From Tieghemiomyces parasiticus (taxonomy: Eukaryota > Kickxellomycota > Dimargaritomycetes > Dimargaritales > Dimargaritaceae): 63,624 nt of DNA. Location of the stretch: the NCBI GenBank assembly GCA_027575765.1, contig JANBPT010000164.1:1-63624 (forward strand). Direction: 5' to 3'. This document shows, piece by piece, positions 22,964 through 33,450 of this stretch. The position numbers were made by a program, and so were the translations under genes. The notes below the pieces were generated by a model. The model did no database searches. It was not told the origin of the DNA and was given only the letters and a program-made list of their open reading frames with translations. How positions within the stretch are numbered: position 1 is the stretch's first letter; the number at the start of each line of letters is the position of its first letter.

Positions 22964-23554
22964 TTATTCCTCGGTCTCCTCCTCCTCATCGTCCTCCTCC
23001 TCCTCAGACTCCTCCTCGTCGTCACCACCAGCGTTCTGGTTGATGTTGTAGTAACGGAGCTGGTAGCCGGTCTTGTCAGTGGCCACCACACGGAGCCAGT
23101 CCTGGAGCTGGTGCTTCTTGAGGAAGCGCTTGGCGAGGTACTTCAGGTAACGCTTGGCGAACTGCTCCTCGGTGGTGACGGAGATCTTGGAGTCGTCGGT
23201 GCGGGTGATGGTCACGCGACCGCTCAGGTTGTTGAGGCGACCCTCGACCTTGATGCGGTCGTGGAGGAACTTCTCAAAGGCGGCCAGGTCAAAGATGGAG
23301 TCATTGACGGGAGCCGCGCAGTCCAGAGTGTAGGTGCGCTCACCGAGCTTGGAGGCCTTGTGCTGTTGGTGGGTCGTGCGTTCCGGTAGGTGTGTAGGTA
23401 GGGGGGAAGAGGAGGCATTATACGGGTTAGTTCGGTCCGCTGGTTCGAGGACCCCGTCGGATCCGTCGGCTGCCGGTTTGATCCAGCATTGGCGCCAAGT
23501 CGGTCGATCAGATCCCAGCTCTGGTTTACAAGGGTAGATACTTACGGACGGCAT
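22964..23554 (-). CDS. RPL22: 60S ribosomal protein eL22
   Basis: Two exons, 23546-23554 (ATGCCGTCC) and 22964-23362, encode 135 residues. The 183-nt intron has a GTAAGT donor, a CTAACC branch site and a CAG acceptor. The protein reads MPSHKASKLGERTYTLDCAA and contains the family core FLHDRIKVEGR and KRYLKYLAKRFLKK. Its C-terminal tail is strongly acidic, as in other eL22 proteins. It is a non-essential rRNA-binding protein of the large subunit. The first exon is three codons, a pattern common in fungal ribosomal protein genes. I looked for box C/D motifs in the intron and saw none. The promoter side carries a TCACGTGA site and a telomere-like element. Confidence 0.95.
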   Translation of the reverse strand: MPSVSIYPCKPELGSDRPTWRQCWIKPAADGSDGVLEPADRTNPYNASSSPLPTHLPERTTHQQHKASKLGERTYTLDCAAPVNDSIFDLAAFEKFLHDRIKVEGRLNNLSGRVTITRTDDSKISVTTEEQFAKRYLKYLAKRFLKKHQLQDWLRVVATDKTGYQLRYYNINQNAGGDDEEESEEEEDDEEEETEE

Positions 23555-24027
23555 GTTGATGGGTGAAGTAGAAGGGGGTGTGGTTGGTGAGAGGGGCTGC
23601 AAACTGTGTTGGTCACGACAAAACGTTGTCTTTGGATCAAAGAGATCTGTGGGGTGAAGATCGAGTCTATCGTGAGGCAGATGCGTAGGATAAAAGTGAG
23701 AGGAGGGATCCGGTTAGCCCGCTCGAACGCTGCGCACTTTTCACACCCCGTCGTTGGCCGGACGGGAATCGCCCGCCGGTGGGCGGCGGCCGTGGTCGCC
23801 CAGATTTTTGGCGAACTACAAAGGCCGCCCTCACGGCCTCTCTCTGCACCAAAGTGGGGCCCATTGCCACTACGCAGAACTCCATGTCACCTTTTTCACG
23901 CCTGCTAACCCATTTACCCCGATTAACCGCCCATCCCACTATCACCATTTTCACCAGTGAAAAGTTTTTCACCCATCGAGTGAGATGGGAAGAACCTGTG
24001 CTGAGGGCGACAAGTCCTTGAGCTACA

Positions 24028-24035
24028 TCACGTGA
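24028..24035. promoter_or_regulatory. TCACGTGA palindrome (Cbf1-type E-box) upstream of RPL22
   Basis: Perfect palindrome 474 bp upstream of the RPL22 start. In Candida albicans and relatives, Cbf1 sites in ribosomal protein promoters act with Tbf1 sites. The same arrangement here is inferred from sequence alone. Confidence 0.5.
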
Positions 24036-24069
24036 ATTAATGATTTGGCCCATGCTTGCAGAGAGTAGG

Positions 24070-24078
24070 CCCTAACCC
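24070..24078 (-). promoter_or_regulatory. telobox-like element (GGGTTAGGG) upstream of RPL22
   Basis: CCCTAACCC on the plus strand, that is GGGTTAGGG on the RPL22 strand: one TTAGGG telomeric unit with flanking G. This is the recognition type of Tbf1/TRF-like Myb factors. It sits 34 bp from the Cbf1-type palindrome. Confidence 0.45.
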
Positions 24079-24430
24079 GGCCGTTTCCAATTCGACATCA
24101 TTGTGGTGGCAAGTACTGTGCATCGGGGACCACCAGCGAGTGAGCCGTTGTGGGCGCACAGGCCGCCCACGAGCGTAGCTTCTAAGTAGTCAATATGATA
24201 TTTTGTGATTTTATATATGAAAGCACGGGGCTGGTAGAGAGAAGGAGTCCATCTTACTGGGCGGACACACCAGGCAGCTGGATAGAAGATCGTGGAGCTC
24301 GTTAGTTATCGCCAAGGTTAACTGGGGTAGCCCCACCGCCAGCCAGATGAACCCGAGTGACTGTCCCAGGGGTTTCTGGAACACTACATATATACCGCCA
24401 TTTTGGATAAAGGTAAAATAATAGCGTCGC

Positions 24431-25034
24431 TTAGTGGCTGGAGCGCAGCACAGCCTTGCCGGTATCGAAAGCCTCACGCTCAGAAAACTCGGCAGCCACC
24501 TGGTTGACGAGAGGGGTCATATAGCGGACATCCTAAAGGGCGAAGTTGGGAGTCGGGGGCATTTGGTACACAGGGCGATGCGAGTGCAAAGAGGTGAGTT
24601 AGTGTCTACCTACTGAGGAGCTTGGAATTCCTTGTGCAGTGGGTCATCCAGCTGCTTGGCATAGGGCCACCAGGTCGAGCAGGTGGATGACACGTAATCA
24701 CGGTCAAGATTAGGGCATCTGCTGCTCGGCTTACACCTCCCTCATCTTAACTTACCTCCTCGGGCGTAGTCCACTGCTCCTTGGGCAGTATCGAGTGGGT
24801 GAGATCGGCCTGGGTGGCCCGGCGCATGCGGTAGATGCGGTCATTGGCCTCTTGTTCCGGCAGACGGCGCAGGGCCTCGGCCACCACAGAGGACCCGTCG
24901 TCCATGAGCAGATCGTCGTACTTAAGCCCGTACTTGCGGTAGCCGGCGGCAGCGACGTACGGCTTGGCGAACGGCTTCAGCAGGGCGCGAACCCAGGGGA
25001 TGTGGGCCAAAGAGTGAGTGGCTTTGAAGGACAT
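24431..25034 (-). CDS. QCR7: cytochrome bc1 complex subunit 7
   Basis: Two exons, 24756-25034 and 24431-24532, encode 126 residues. The donor is GTAAGT and the acceptor TTTAG, joined in phase 0. The 5' exon gives YVAAAGYRKYGLKYDDLLMD and RLPEQEANDRIYRMRRATQ. The 3' exon gives DVRYMTPLVNQVAAEFSERE. This matches Qcr7/UQCRB along its length, including the LPKEQWTTPEED junction segment. The protein is a matrix-side subunit of respiratory complex III, bound to cytochrome b and needed for assembly. Length is standard (about 110-130). The 223-nt intron contains a short open frame that I did not treat as an exon, because the family alignment is continuous across the splice. Confidence 0.93.
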
Positions 25035-27038
25035 GGTGAAGTGGTAGTTAAACAGGTGCCAAAAAAGAATAAACAGGTCTAGGGTGTGATGGGAGGAAAC
25101 ACGAAATGAAAGCGTAAAAGGTGAAGGAATTACGCACACAGTGGAAGAAGGCACTACGTCGCAGGGTGAAACCGGCTTGACAAGGCTAAAGGCGTCTTCA
25201 AGGGAATGAAGGTGAGAAAAGTATGGGTCCGTGAATTCTAAAGTGAATCTCCCAGCTGGGTGAGGTTGGGGGAGGGAGGTGGGGCTCCTAACTGTCTGCG
25301 GCGGCGTTCTCTGCGGGCAGAGGGCTGGTGGGATGGGCCTAGTCGGCTGCCGGTTGGGGCGAGGCCATATGGGCCGGCCAGGCGGCATAAAGCACAAAGA
25401 AGGGGGGGATGCATAAGTCGCCAGCGCACCCGATTTTCATGCTTTCCCACTGAAGGAAAATATATCCCACCACGGGTGGCTAAGTGTTCTCTATCCACTT
25501 CTTCTTTATTTCCCTACATGTGTATGGCGACGGCCCCGCTTCGTTTGTTATGGGACGTACCCCTGGTCCGCGAGGATCGTGCGGCCTGCTAAGTTGTGGG
25601 AGACCAGTTACTCTACTAGCGATGGGTCACGGCCAATGCTGCCTACAACGGAACTGTCCCCTCTGTAAGACACAGGTACTTTAGGCCGCGCCGCTCTTAA
25701 GGGTCGCTACCCTCCTTCCAGCGACTAGGCTCGAGTCCGCCTAAAGTCCTCCCCCTCTTTCGCTATCTGACCGGTGGCTCGCCGTCGGGGGTACGGCGGA
25801 GGCCTCTTTTGGTGGCGGCTATTGTGACCAGGTCTAGAAACAAACGACGGGCGGTTAAGCGTTAGTTGCACAAGTCGGTCTTTCCTAAGCGCCTGGGGTT
25901 TGATGTCCAATCAACAGGTTATTGTCCGCAATACTATCTGCGATTCTAGTACTTAGATACGCGAACCGACCAGGTGTGGGGCAATAAGGAAGACCCACCA
26001 CATTCTCTCATAGTCATCCGGTTGTATTGAAACCAAGCAACAAGGCCTGGTGCCGTCTCCCTAGATGGTGCGACCCGTATGGCGCATCAGCTGATACGGA
26101 GGACGACATCCCGGTCTGTATCACACTTGAGCGCACCACGGTGGCAGGTCAAGTAAAGGCAAGGTATGGTGCTAGTCGTACTCAGTTTGGTTAGTGGGGC
26201 CTTGGCCCTCTTTTGGGCCAACGGTCCGCCAAGATGGCTCAGCCCTGTACGCTATCCCGAGTCGAGTTGCTTGAGGGTCAGGGCCTCTCGGTCGGCCAGT
26301 GGACAGTATGCGCAGTGTTACTACAGGCAGCCTTCATGACTTGGAGCGCAAAGTGTGCCGAGGCAGCCTCCTTTCCAATGACAGGCCCCTTCCTCGATGC
26401 CTTCCTATAGTGAAATCCATAGCTAATGGACCAGGGATAGTGTTCCCCGTCCATTGTTTGGCCTATGGCTTTTCGACAGACTAGGGTTGGTAGCACCCCC
26501 ATCAGCCACACCTAATCTTGAGATCTTGCTCGTGTGACTGCGGCGGCCGGGGAGGGGCTCAATGAGTATAGTTGGTGAGAGGGTGCTAGGTACGACAGAG
26601 CGATAGGTGATGAATCAAGAGGCGGGTGAGGGTGGCGGCGGGGTAGCCATTCCTCTTCCCCGCGGACGGACGGTACGGCCCGCCGCGGGTGGTACAGAAA
26701 ACGCCTTCATCTAGACCACCAGCAGGGGATGTCTTGAGACCTTAGTCTCTTCAGCTCTTATCATCCAGCGTGTCCATGGCCAGGACTACCGGAAGAAGCG
26801 ACCCGCTTTCCTAACCAGCCCGTTCAATAGGGCGGCTTACAAGTTAATGGTATAAATACCGACTTGTTCACCCTCCTTGCATTATATTCACCACACTGAA
26901 CCTCGCTACCCGGCTCTTCCCTCGGCCCCAATTCACTCGAAGTTCTTCGCTACCTGAGAGGTACAAACTACCCCACCCTTTAGACCGCTTCACCCGATTC
27001 TCCACCCTCCTATCCTCATCCCCCTTTTCACCGTAACC
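25035..27038. other. divergent intergenic region (QCR7 / chitinase)
   Basis: About 2 kb with no supported gene. The frames at 25238-25592 and 26213-26511 have no domain features. The last 150 bp are pyrimidine-rich and probably form the chitinase leader. Confidence 0.55.
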
Positions 27039-28478
27039 ATGATGGTGAACGGTTGGCACCGACTGGCTTCGGCAGCCCTGTTGGGACTTGCCCTGCTGGC
27101 TGCTCCTTCCATTCACGCTGCCCCCACGGCCGCCGAGAGCGACACCACCAGCTACGTCGTGGCCTACTACCCCGATTGGAAGGCCGGTAGCTACCCGCCG
27201 TCAGCCGTGCCGTACACCCAGCTCACGCACCTTAATTACGCCTTCGCCATCCTCAACGAGGACACCACCCTGACCGTCGAAAACCCCAGCGCCCTGCATG
27301 AAATTTCCCGCATGGCCCATGACCAACACACCCAGGTGCTGATTGCCGTCGGGGGCTGGACCGGGTCCAAGTACTTTTCACCCATTGCCGCCAATCCGGT
27401 GAAGCGCCGGCAAGCCATTTCCCACATGGTGGAGTTTGTAGCCAAGTACAACCTCGACGGTATAGACTTGGACTGGGAGTTCCCCGGTCGGGTGGGCGAG
27501 GATTGCAACGTGGTTGACTTTACCAACGATACTCCCAACCTACTGGTCCTTCTCCAGGAACTGCGGACGGCGCTCGACGCGCAGTTCCCTGAACCTTCCT
27601 CGCGTAAACTGATCACCATGGCCGTACGCGTCCAGCCGTTCGAAGTCGACGAGAAGCCTCTGGCTGACGTGTCCGCGTACGCCAGCCTGCTTGACTATAT
27701 TAGTGTGATGGCCTACGATATCAACGGAGGGTGGAGCGATCACACGGGTCCCAACGCGCCATTCGTGGCTGACCCGTCTGACCCGAATCCGAACTTGTCC
27801 TACACCCAGGCGATTAACGACTGGACCGCGGCCGGTTTCCCAGCCCACCAGATCGTCGCCGGGGTCCCGTTCTACGGCCGATCCGTTCAGACCGAGCAGC
27901 CTATGGATGCCCGTCAGCTGGTGGTCCCACAGGCTAAGGTCAACGTCCCTGGGGACTCGGACGACGGAATGTGGGCCTCGCCTCGGTGCTCGCACCAACC
28001 GGCCGTGTACTCCACCGTGTGGAAATACCGTAACCTGCGCTCCCAGGGAATCCTCGCCGCCGATGGATCGGTTGTCGATCCGCAGTGGAAAGGCTACTGG
28101 GACGAAAAGTCCCAAACCCCGTGGTTGTACAATGCGGCCCAGAAAACCTTTGTCTCGTACGACGATGCCCGTTCGATTAGCAATAAGGCTAACTACGCCC
28201 GCGAGCAGGGTCTGCGCGGCATCATGGGGTACGATCTGTCCCAGGATAACGGCGAGCTTCTCACCAGCATCAGCGAAGCCCGTTGGTCGTTGAGTGGGTC
28301 GTCGAGCCCCGGCCCGGTCCCGGTGGTTAGTGTGGTGCCCGAGTCAATGCCCCTTGTGGATGAAGATGGGGAGCCGGAGGCTGATGTGGTGCCCACCACC
28401 GAAGAGGAGACCCGAATCGTCGAAAGTCTCGGTTCCTTCCGCCGGTGGTTCAAAAGTGTCATCGATAAGTATTTCTAG
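27039..28478 (+). CDS. secreted GH18 chitinase
   Basis: Single exon, 479 residues. The signal peptide is about 1-27 (hydrophobic run SAALLGLALLAA, likely cleavage near IHA-AP). The GH18 TIM barrel has VLIAVGGW at about 100-107 and the catalytic DGIDLDWEFP, with the DxxDxDxE residues D140, D143, D145 and E147 all present. MAYDINGGWSDHTG follows and substrate-wall residues occur late in the barrel. The closest group by style is the GH18 enzymes with SYPPSAVPYTQLTHLNYAFA, often acting on chitin or chito-oligomers. The C-terminal 60 residues are acidic and linker-like, with no chitin-binding domain. It hydrolyses beta-1,4-GlcNAc linkages outside the cell. Whether it serves wall remodelling, nutrition or attack on other fungi cannot be told. 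Two adjacent start codons occur; the first is used here. Confidence 0.93.
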   Translation: MMVNGWHRLASAALLGLALLAAPSIHAAPTAAESDTTSYVVAYYPDWKAGSYPPSAVPYTQLTHLNYAFAILNEDTTLTVENPSALHEISRMAHDQHTQVLIAVGGWTGSKYFSPIAANPVKRRQAISHMVEFVAKYNLDGIDLDWEFPGRVGEDCNVVDFTNDTPNLLVLLQELRTALDAQFPEPSSRKLITMAVRVQPFEVDEKPLADVSAYASLLDYISVMAYDINGGWSDHTGPNAPFVADPSDPNPNLSYTQAINDWTAAGFPAHQIVAGVPFYGRSVQTEQPMDARQLVVPQAKVNVPGDSDDGMWASPRCSHQPAVYSTVWKYRNLRSQGILAADGSVVDPQWKGYWDEKSQTPWLYNAAQKTFVSYDDARSISNKANYAREQGLRGIMGYDLSQDNGELLTSISEARWSLSGSSSPGPVPVVSVVPESMPLVDEDGEPEADVVPTTEEETRIVESLGSFRRWFKSVIDKYF

Positions 28479-29154
28479 TCTACGGCCCAATACCTGAGCG
28501 GACTTACCTTTCTCTCCCTCATGGTCGCGAGGCGGGTCCTCGCCAAGGGCACAGTCTTTTTCATTTTGGGTTTCATCTACTCTTTCTTTCTCTCTCTCTC
28601 CCCTATCGCTTACTTGTAGCCCTGATCTGGTATCCATCTTCTTCAACGCATTATTCTTTTCGTTAACCGGCAAGCATGTATTAGAAGCCGCTCATTCTCG
28701 CAATAAAACATTGATTAACAACCGGGCTCTTTATTGCCTTGCAATCATTTACCGCGGAAGTGTGTGATATCTAGGGAGGTTCTGCGACATCCAGGTAAGT
28801 GCACAGGGGTTCGGTACTAACCAGTTCACGTTTTTACACCGGTTATAAACCTTGCCAAGCGCTTCGCAATGCAGTCAAGCTGGTTTTGCTTGGGGTCGAT
28901 TTTTATTCACCTACGACCACACTGGATCGCGAGTGATCGGAGATGAATGATACACTCTACACTGAATTGTTGAAGCAGTCCGGGAACTGGCGTCGAGACG
29001 TAAAACAAAAGGAAGGGGAAAAAAAGGGCGGGTAGTGGCCTCCTGATTATCATGCTAATAATGATAATAATAAAGAAAAATCATGAAGAATAGCAGCATC
29101 CTACATCATCAACGCCCTCGTACTGATATACTCGCCCCCTCCCCCCCTCTTTGC
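28479..29154. other. convergent 3' intergenic region
   Basis: Lies between the 3' ends of the chitinase (+) and TOM40 (-). It is AT-rich near 29050-29090 (ATAATAATAATAAAG). No gene seen. Confidence 0.6.
28702..28707 (+). terminator. polyadenylation signal of the chitinase gene
   Basis: AATAAA about 220 bp after the stop codon, followed by an AT-rich stretch. Position is plausible but somewhat distant. Confidence 0.4.
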
Positions 29155-30495
29155 TCAGGACTCAAGCGCCAGACCCAGACCGACCTTGTTCTGGCCCTTC
29201 ATATGGTCGACCTCGGCCGTCATGAGGAACGAGAACCCGGGGGCCATCTTCTCCTCAAGGACTGCGCTGACCTTGCCCGCGCTATCGATCAGACCCCGGA
29301 AGGCCGCCTGACGGAACTCGTACTTGGCGCCGACGCTGTAGATGGCGCCGCGGCGATCGGCCGACTCGGTGCTGACCTGAAGTTCGGCACCCACCTCCAC
29401 TTTGTCGCTCACCTTCTGGTAGTAGGTGGCGTGCAGGGCGTCGGTACCCTGCCATTGGAGGGTGCCGATGCTGTCACCGGCGTCGTAACGCGCTAGCAGC
29501 GCGGTACGGGTCCGCTCCTCGCCCATCGGTGGCTTCTCCAGCACCGTCTCGGCTCCCACGGCCAGGCGCTTCGTAATCGACTGCAGGTAGTTCGCAGCGT
29601 AGATTCCCGTATTGTCCGTTGGCGACGGATTGACCGCCTTGAGGTTGATCGAGTAGTCCGCGCCTTGGTAGTCGGCCTCGGCCTGGAGCATGTTCTGGCC
29701 CTGACCGTTCATGAACTGGAGAAAGTGTGCGTGGGGGGGCGGGTGGGGTCGGGTGAAGGGGATACGGCTGGGTGTGAGTGCTGGGAGGGAGCCGTAAGGA
29801 TAAGCCATCACCTAACGTGACTACTTGGTTGTAGATTAGTCGCCATGGCCTTGGGTAAGGGGGCCAAAGTCCATAAATGCCTGTGAGACCACTTACCAAC
29901 ATCTGGGCCTTGGTGAGCAAGCTGGGAGTCCAGCTGTAGTGGACACGAGACTGTAGCATACCGTCGTTGTCAACGGTACCGTGAATCAGAAACTCCGGGC
30001 CAGCGTAGACAGCGGCGAAGCTGTACGACGAAGGGGCTCCACCAGTGGCAAGCGAAAGCGTGTGCGTGACCTGGAAATTGGGCGAAAGGACCTTGGTCAG
30101 GTCGGCGCGGGCGCCCTCAAAGAAATAGTTGGTCAGGAAGGTGTCTACAATAGGGTGGGATAAGGATGGCCAACGAAAAGGCTAGGTGAGTAAGGGTGCG
30201 GCTGTAGGTGCGGTTCCACCCGTTGGTCACGGTAGCTAACCAAGTAGAGGAGTCCTGCAAGCGGTAAGGGATGCTAGCTGTGACGCAACATCGTCGTCCA
30301 ACGGGGATTCGTTCGCCATGGCTAAGGGTCATGCGACCACTTACTCTTCTGTTCCTTGTTGATCATCTCTACGGTGCCAGGGTTGGTCAATCCAAGGCTC
30401 TTGCGGTAGTTCTGGATACCACTGAAGAGGCCGAAGGGACTCCACGGCGACTTGGCGACGGGCGCCTTTTCAATGGGGATAGCGGGGGCGGACAT
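29155..30495 (-). CDS. TOM40: mitochondrial import channel Tom40
   Basis: Three exons, 30345-30495, 29897-30144 and 29155-29715, encode 319 residues. The donors are GTAAGT and the acceptors TAG and CAG, and all phases join. The N-terminus is MSAPAIPIEKAPVAK. The segment NPGTVEMINKE is the conserved entry to the barrel. TFLTNYFFEGARADLTKVLS, YFFEGARADL-type repeats and NYLQSITKRLAVGAE match Tom40. GAKYEFRQAAFRG and the C-terminal EVDHMKGQNKVGLGLALES carry the beta-signal. It is distinguished from VDAC, also a porin-3 member, by these Tom40 sequences. It forms the general import pore of the outer membrane. Slightly shorter than yeast Tom40 (387) because of a short N-terminal region. Confidence 0.94.
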
Positions 30496-31381
30496 GATCG
30501 ATAACAAATGGTTGAGGGTCCCTGGGAATCGAATTGGATGGGAAAGAGAGGGGGGTAGTGGGGTACGGAATGCAGCAGGCCCTAGAGCGAGATCGGTGGA
30601 ATCGGAGGTAAAACAATGTATACAGGGAATCGAGAAGATCGAGGGTACTCGGGCGGTTAGGTAGACGGTGCGCGGATTCGCCGTATCCTAGGGAGGATCT
30701 TGATGGTGGCGCAGGTGACTGAAAATATGGTGGGGATTGGACAGGCGGCGGCATACCAATGGAGCTGGAGTGACGACGCGGACCAGTTGCAGCTTGGTGA
30801 CCGATACTGGCCCGGTAGTCCGCCTCGCCCTCCCTCCTTTTTACCCCACCTAAATCGAGTGTTGATGTACATAGAGGTTACTGGATGTCAATACGCTGCC
30901 TGGCCTAAACATATTTGGCCTCAAACCCGATTTGGTCGTGCTTGAAGGCTGTGGTGGTGATTTGATGTAACTGGCCCCTCCTGTATCGATGGCGCTGCGC
31001 GGCACTATTTCCACTTGCAATTTCACGGGCCTGGTTGGCATACACTAGCGACGATAGGTCATCAGTATAATGTCAGCACGGTAATGCCTCTAAAGGGCTA
31101 AAGTAATAACATTTTTTTGGTTCTTGACATTCAGTAAAGGGTTGAGACCTAAAGTATATAAACTACGAAGACCAAGGGTCTAGAGGCAGATAGCACCCCG
31201 TGCCCTGGAGAACGGACGAGGCTATGGGATCAGCAGAGAAGGTAGCCTTAACCGCTGGAGGTCAGGTAATACGAAAGCCTCTCGAGGTAGCATTGCCCAA
31301 TCAGGCCAAGGGGGGAACCCTAGAGGTGAACCGGCCTACGCGCTTCGAGTTGAAGCGAGTCAGCACTAGGTGATATTTTGT
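30496..31381. other. TOM40 promoter region / AsnRS 3' region
   Basis: Both flanking genes are on the minus strand. It contains scattered AT-rich elements (for example TATATAAACT near 31154 on the plus strand). No gene can be supported. Confidence 0.55.
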
Positions 31382-33249
31382 TTAGGGCGAGCAGCGGCCC
31401 ATGAAGCGCGGGAAGAGGCAGCAGTCGCGGACGGTGCGACGGTCGGCCATCCAGGCGAGGAAGCGCTCGACACCGAGACCGAAACCGCCATGCTCGGAAG
31501 TACCATACTTGCGCTGGTCGGTGAACCAATAGTACGGGGCGGGGTCGATCCCTTCACGGCGAAGACCGGCAAGCAGCTCCTCCATATCAGAGATACGCAT
31601 GGACCCGCCCACAATCTCGCCCACGCCAGGCATGAGCACATCAACCGACTCGGTGACACGTCGGTCGTCGGCGCAGCGCTTCATGTAGAAGCTCTTGATT
31701 TCGGCCGGGAAGCGGCATAGCAGGATGGGACGGCCGATGGTGTCGGTCATCCGGCGTTCGGGGGCCTCGGGAATGTCGTCGCCGAACTCGAAGTTGCTGC
31801 CATCCTCCTTCTTGATATCGTGTTCCTGCAGCCACGTGATGGCGTCCTTGTAGTCCATGCGTAGGAATGGCCGCTGGGGGGCCTGGAAGTCGGGATTCAG
31901 TTGGGCAAGAAGGGCACGGGACCGCGGGTCCTTCTGCACACGGTCGACCACGTCCACGATCATGTTCTCGATAATGTCTAGGAGGTCGTCAAAGGTAATA
32001 AAGGCGCTCTCAATCTCCAGGTGGGTGTACTCGGACAGGTGGCGGCGGGTGTGCGACTTCTCGGCGCGATACGACTCGGCCAGGCAGTAGACGTCGCCGA
32101 GGGCCGGGAGGGCTGCCTCGAGGTACAGCTGAGACGACTGCGTCAGGTAGGCTGGGGCACCGTAGTAGTCGAGCGAGAAGAGGGTGCTGCCGCCCTCGAC
32201 CTGGGTCTGGACCATACAGGGCGGGGTAACCTCGGTGTAGGCACGCGAGTCAAAGTGGTCGCGGAAGGCGCGCACCACCGCGGCGCGCAGCTTGATCACG
32301 GCCGAGGCGGTCTCACCGCGCAGGACCAGGTGGCGGTTGTTAAGTAATACCGACGGGTCGCTCTCCTCGTTCAGCTGACTAGCAAAGGCGTCGTCGCCAC
32401 CAGGGGCGCGGTGGAGCAACTCCCAGTAGTCGACCACCATCTCATGGTTATCCGGGGCGCTCTTACCCTCGGGTAACTGCTTAATGGTGCCGTACACAGT
32501 GACGGTGGACTCGGTGGTAAGGGTGAGGGCGTCGTAGGTGTGGCACAGTTCACCCGTCAGGACGCACTGCAGGAATCCCGTACCGTCACGCAGGACGAGG
32601 AACCACATGTCCTTACCCTGCGTCCGCAGGCGGTGGACCCAACCCGAGACTCGGACACGGCGGTCACGCGAGGCCACAGCCTGGTGCAATTTGATCTTCT
32701 GGGCCGCGGGCAGGGCGGGGTCCTGCTTGAGGACGATACGCTTCGCATCTTCGAGGCGACGCTCCTCCGCCTTGGCCTTCTCGGCGGCGCGGGCGGCCTC
32801 AGCGTCCTTCTGAGCGGCCTGCTTCATCAACTTCTTTTGCTGCTCAGCATGGCGCTTGGCGGCCTTCTTAAAAGCCGCCCCGGAAATCGGGGCGAACTTG
32901 GCGGCCGGGGCGCTGCCATCAGCGCTGGTCGGCTGGGCAGTGTAGAGGCTCAGGGCCGTCAGACCCTCCACCAGTTCTAGGGCCCGGACGGCGGTCTTGA
33001 GCGGGGCTGTCTCCGACCCCGTGCCCTTCGTGTCATCGCCGGCAGCCTCGTCAACGTAGATGATCTGGGCGGGAGCTATATAAAGGAGGGGTTTCAATGA
33101 CGATGGACAGCATTCATGTTTAGGATCGGTTAGTGTGCACGAGTGCTCGGGAAAACAGGCAAGGGCTGAACTCGGCTCGCTCTCACCGAGAAAATCGTAA
33201 ACCTACCCTCGGTCTTGGTTGGCATGGTGGTGGGCACAGATTCGCTCAT
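31382..33249 (-). CDS. DED81: asparagine-tRNA ligase, cytosolic
   Basis: Two exons, 33207-33249 and 31382-33075, encode 578 residues. The 43-nt first exon ends at GTAGGT; the acceptor is TAG. The N-terminus carries the eukaryote-specific AsnRS appendage (IYVDEAAGDDTKGTGSETAP), then a Lys/Ala-rich helix (about 80-125). An OB-fold tRNA anticodon-binding domain (about 155-235) and the class IIb catalytic core follow. Motif 2 is ESYRAEKS at about 348-355 and motif 3 is GFGLGVERFLAWM from 545. It charges tRNA-Asn in the cytosol. It is head-to-head with the WDR89-like gene, with about 200 bp between start codons, so the two probably share a promoter region. Confidence 0.96.
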
Positions 33250-33383
33250 GGCGGATGAGAAGGGTGATGGTGTAATACTTAGTTTAAAAAAGAAACTGAG
33301 CGAATGTGAAGCGTGCTCTCGGCAAGGTAGATGCAGTAGCAAAAAAAAAAGTCTCGCACGCTGTAGGGGAGCGAAGACGAGTT

Positions 33384-33392
33384 TATATAAAA
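33384..33392 (+). promoter_or_regulatory. TATA box of the WDR89-like gene
   Basis: TATATAAAA oriented to the right. The first ATG downstream is at 33451, about 60 bp away, and it supports the spliced start proposed for the WD40 gene. Confidence 0.55.
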
Positions 33393-33450
33393 GCAGAGAA
33401 ATAGTCGAGTCACCAAAGGCTCGGTCTCTTTACAGGTGCAGTGGAGGCGC

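Larger units (their letters stand above)
23555..24430. other. RPL22 promoter region / QCR7 3' region
   Basis: Both flanking genes are on the minus strand, so this is upstream of RPL22 and downstream of QCR7. It holds TCACGTGA (24028-24035) and CCCTAACCC (24070-24078), which are 34 bp apart. No gene seen. Confidence 0.6.

Noticed and set aside
23411..23430. GGTTCGAGG, possible B box in the RPL22 intron
   Set aside because: No T-stem pairing and no upstream A box; it is intron sequence.
24598..24700. Short frame in the QCR7 intron ending WPYAKQLDDPLHKEF
   Set aside because: The QCR7 family alignment is continuous across the splice (EED), no in-phase flanking splice sites were found, and the frame ends in a stop.
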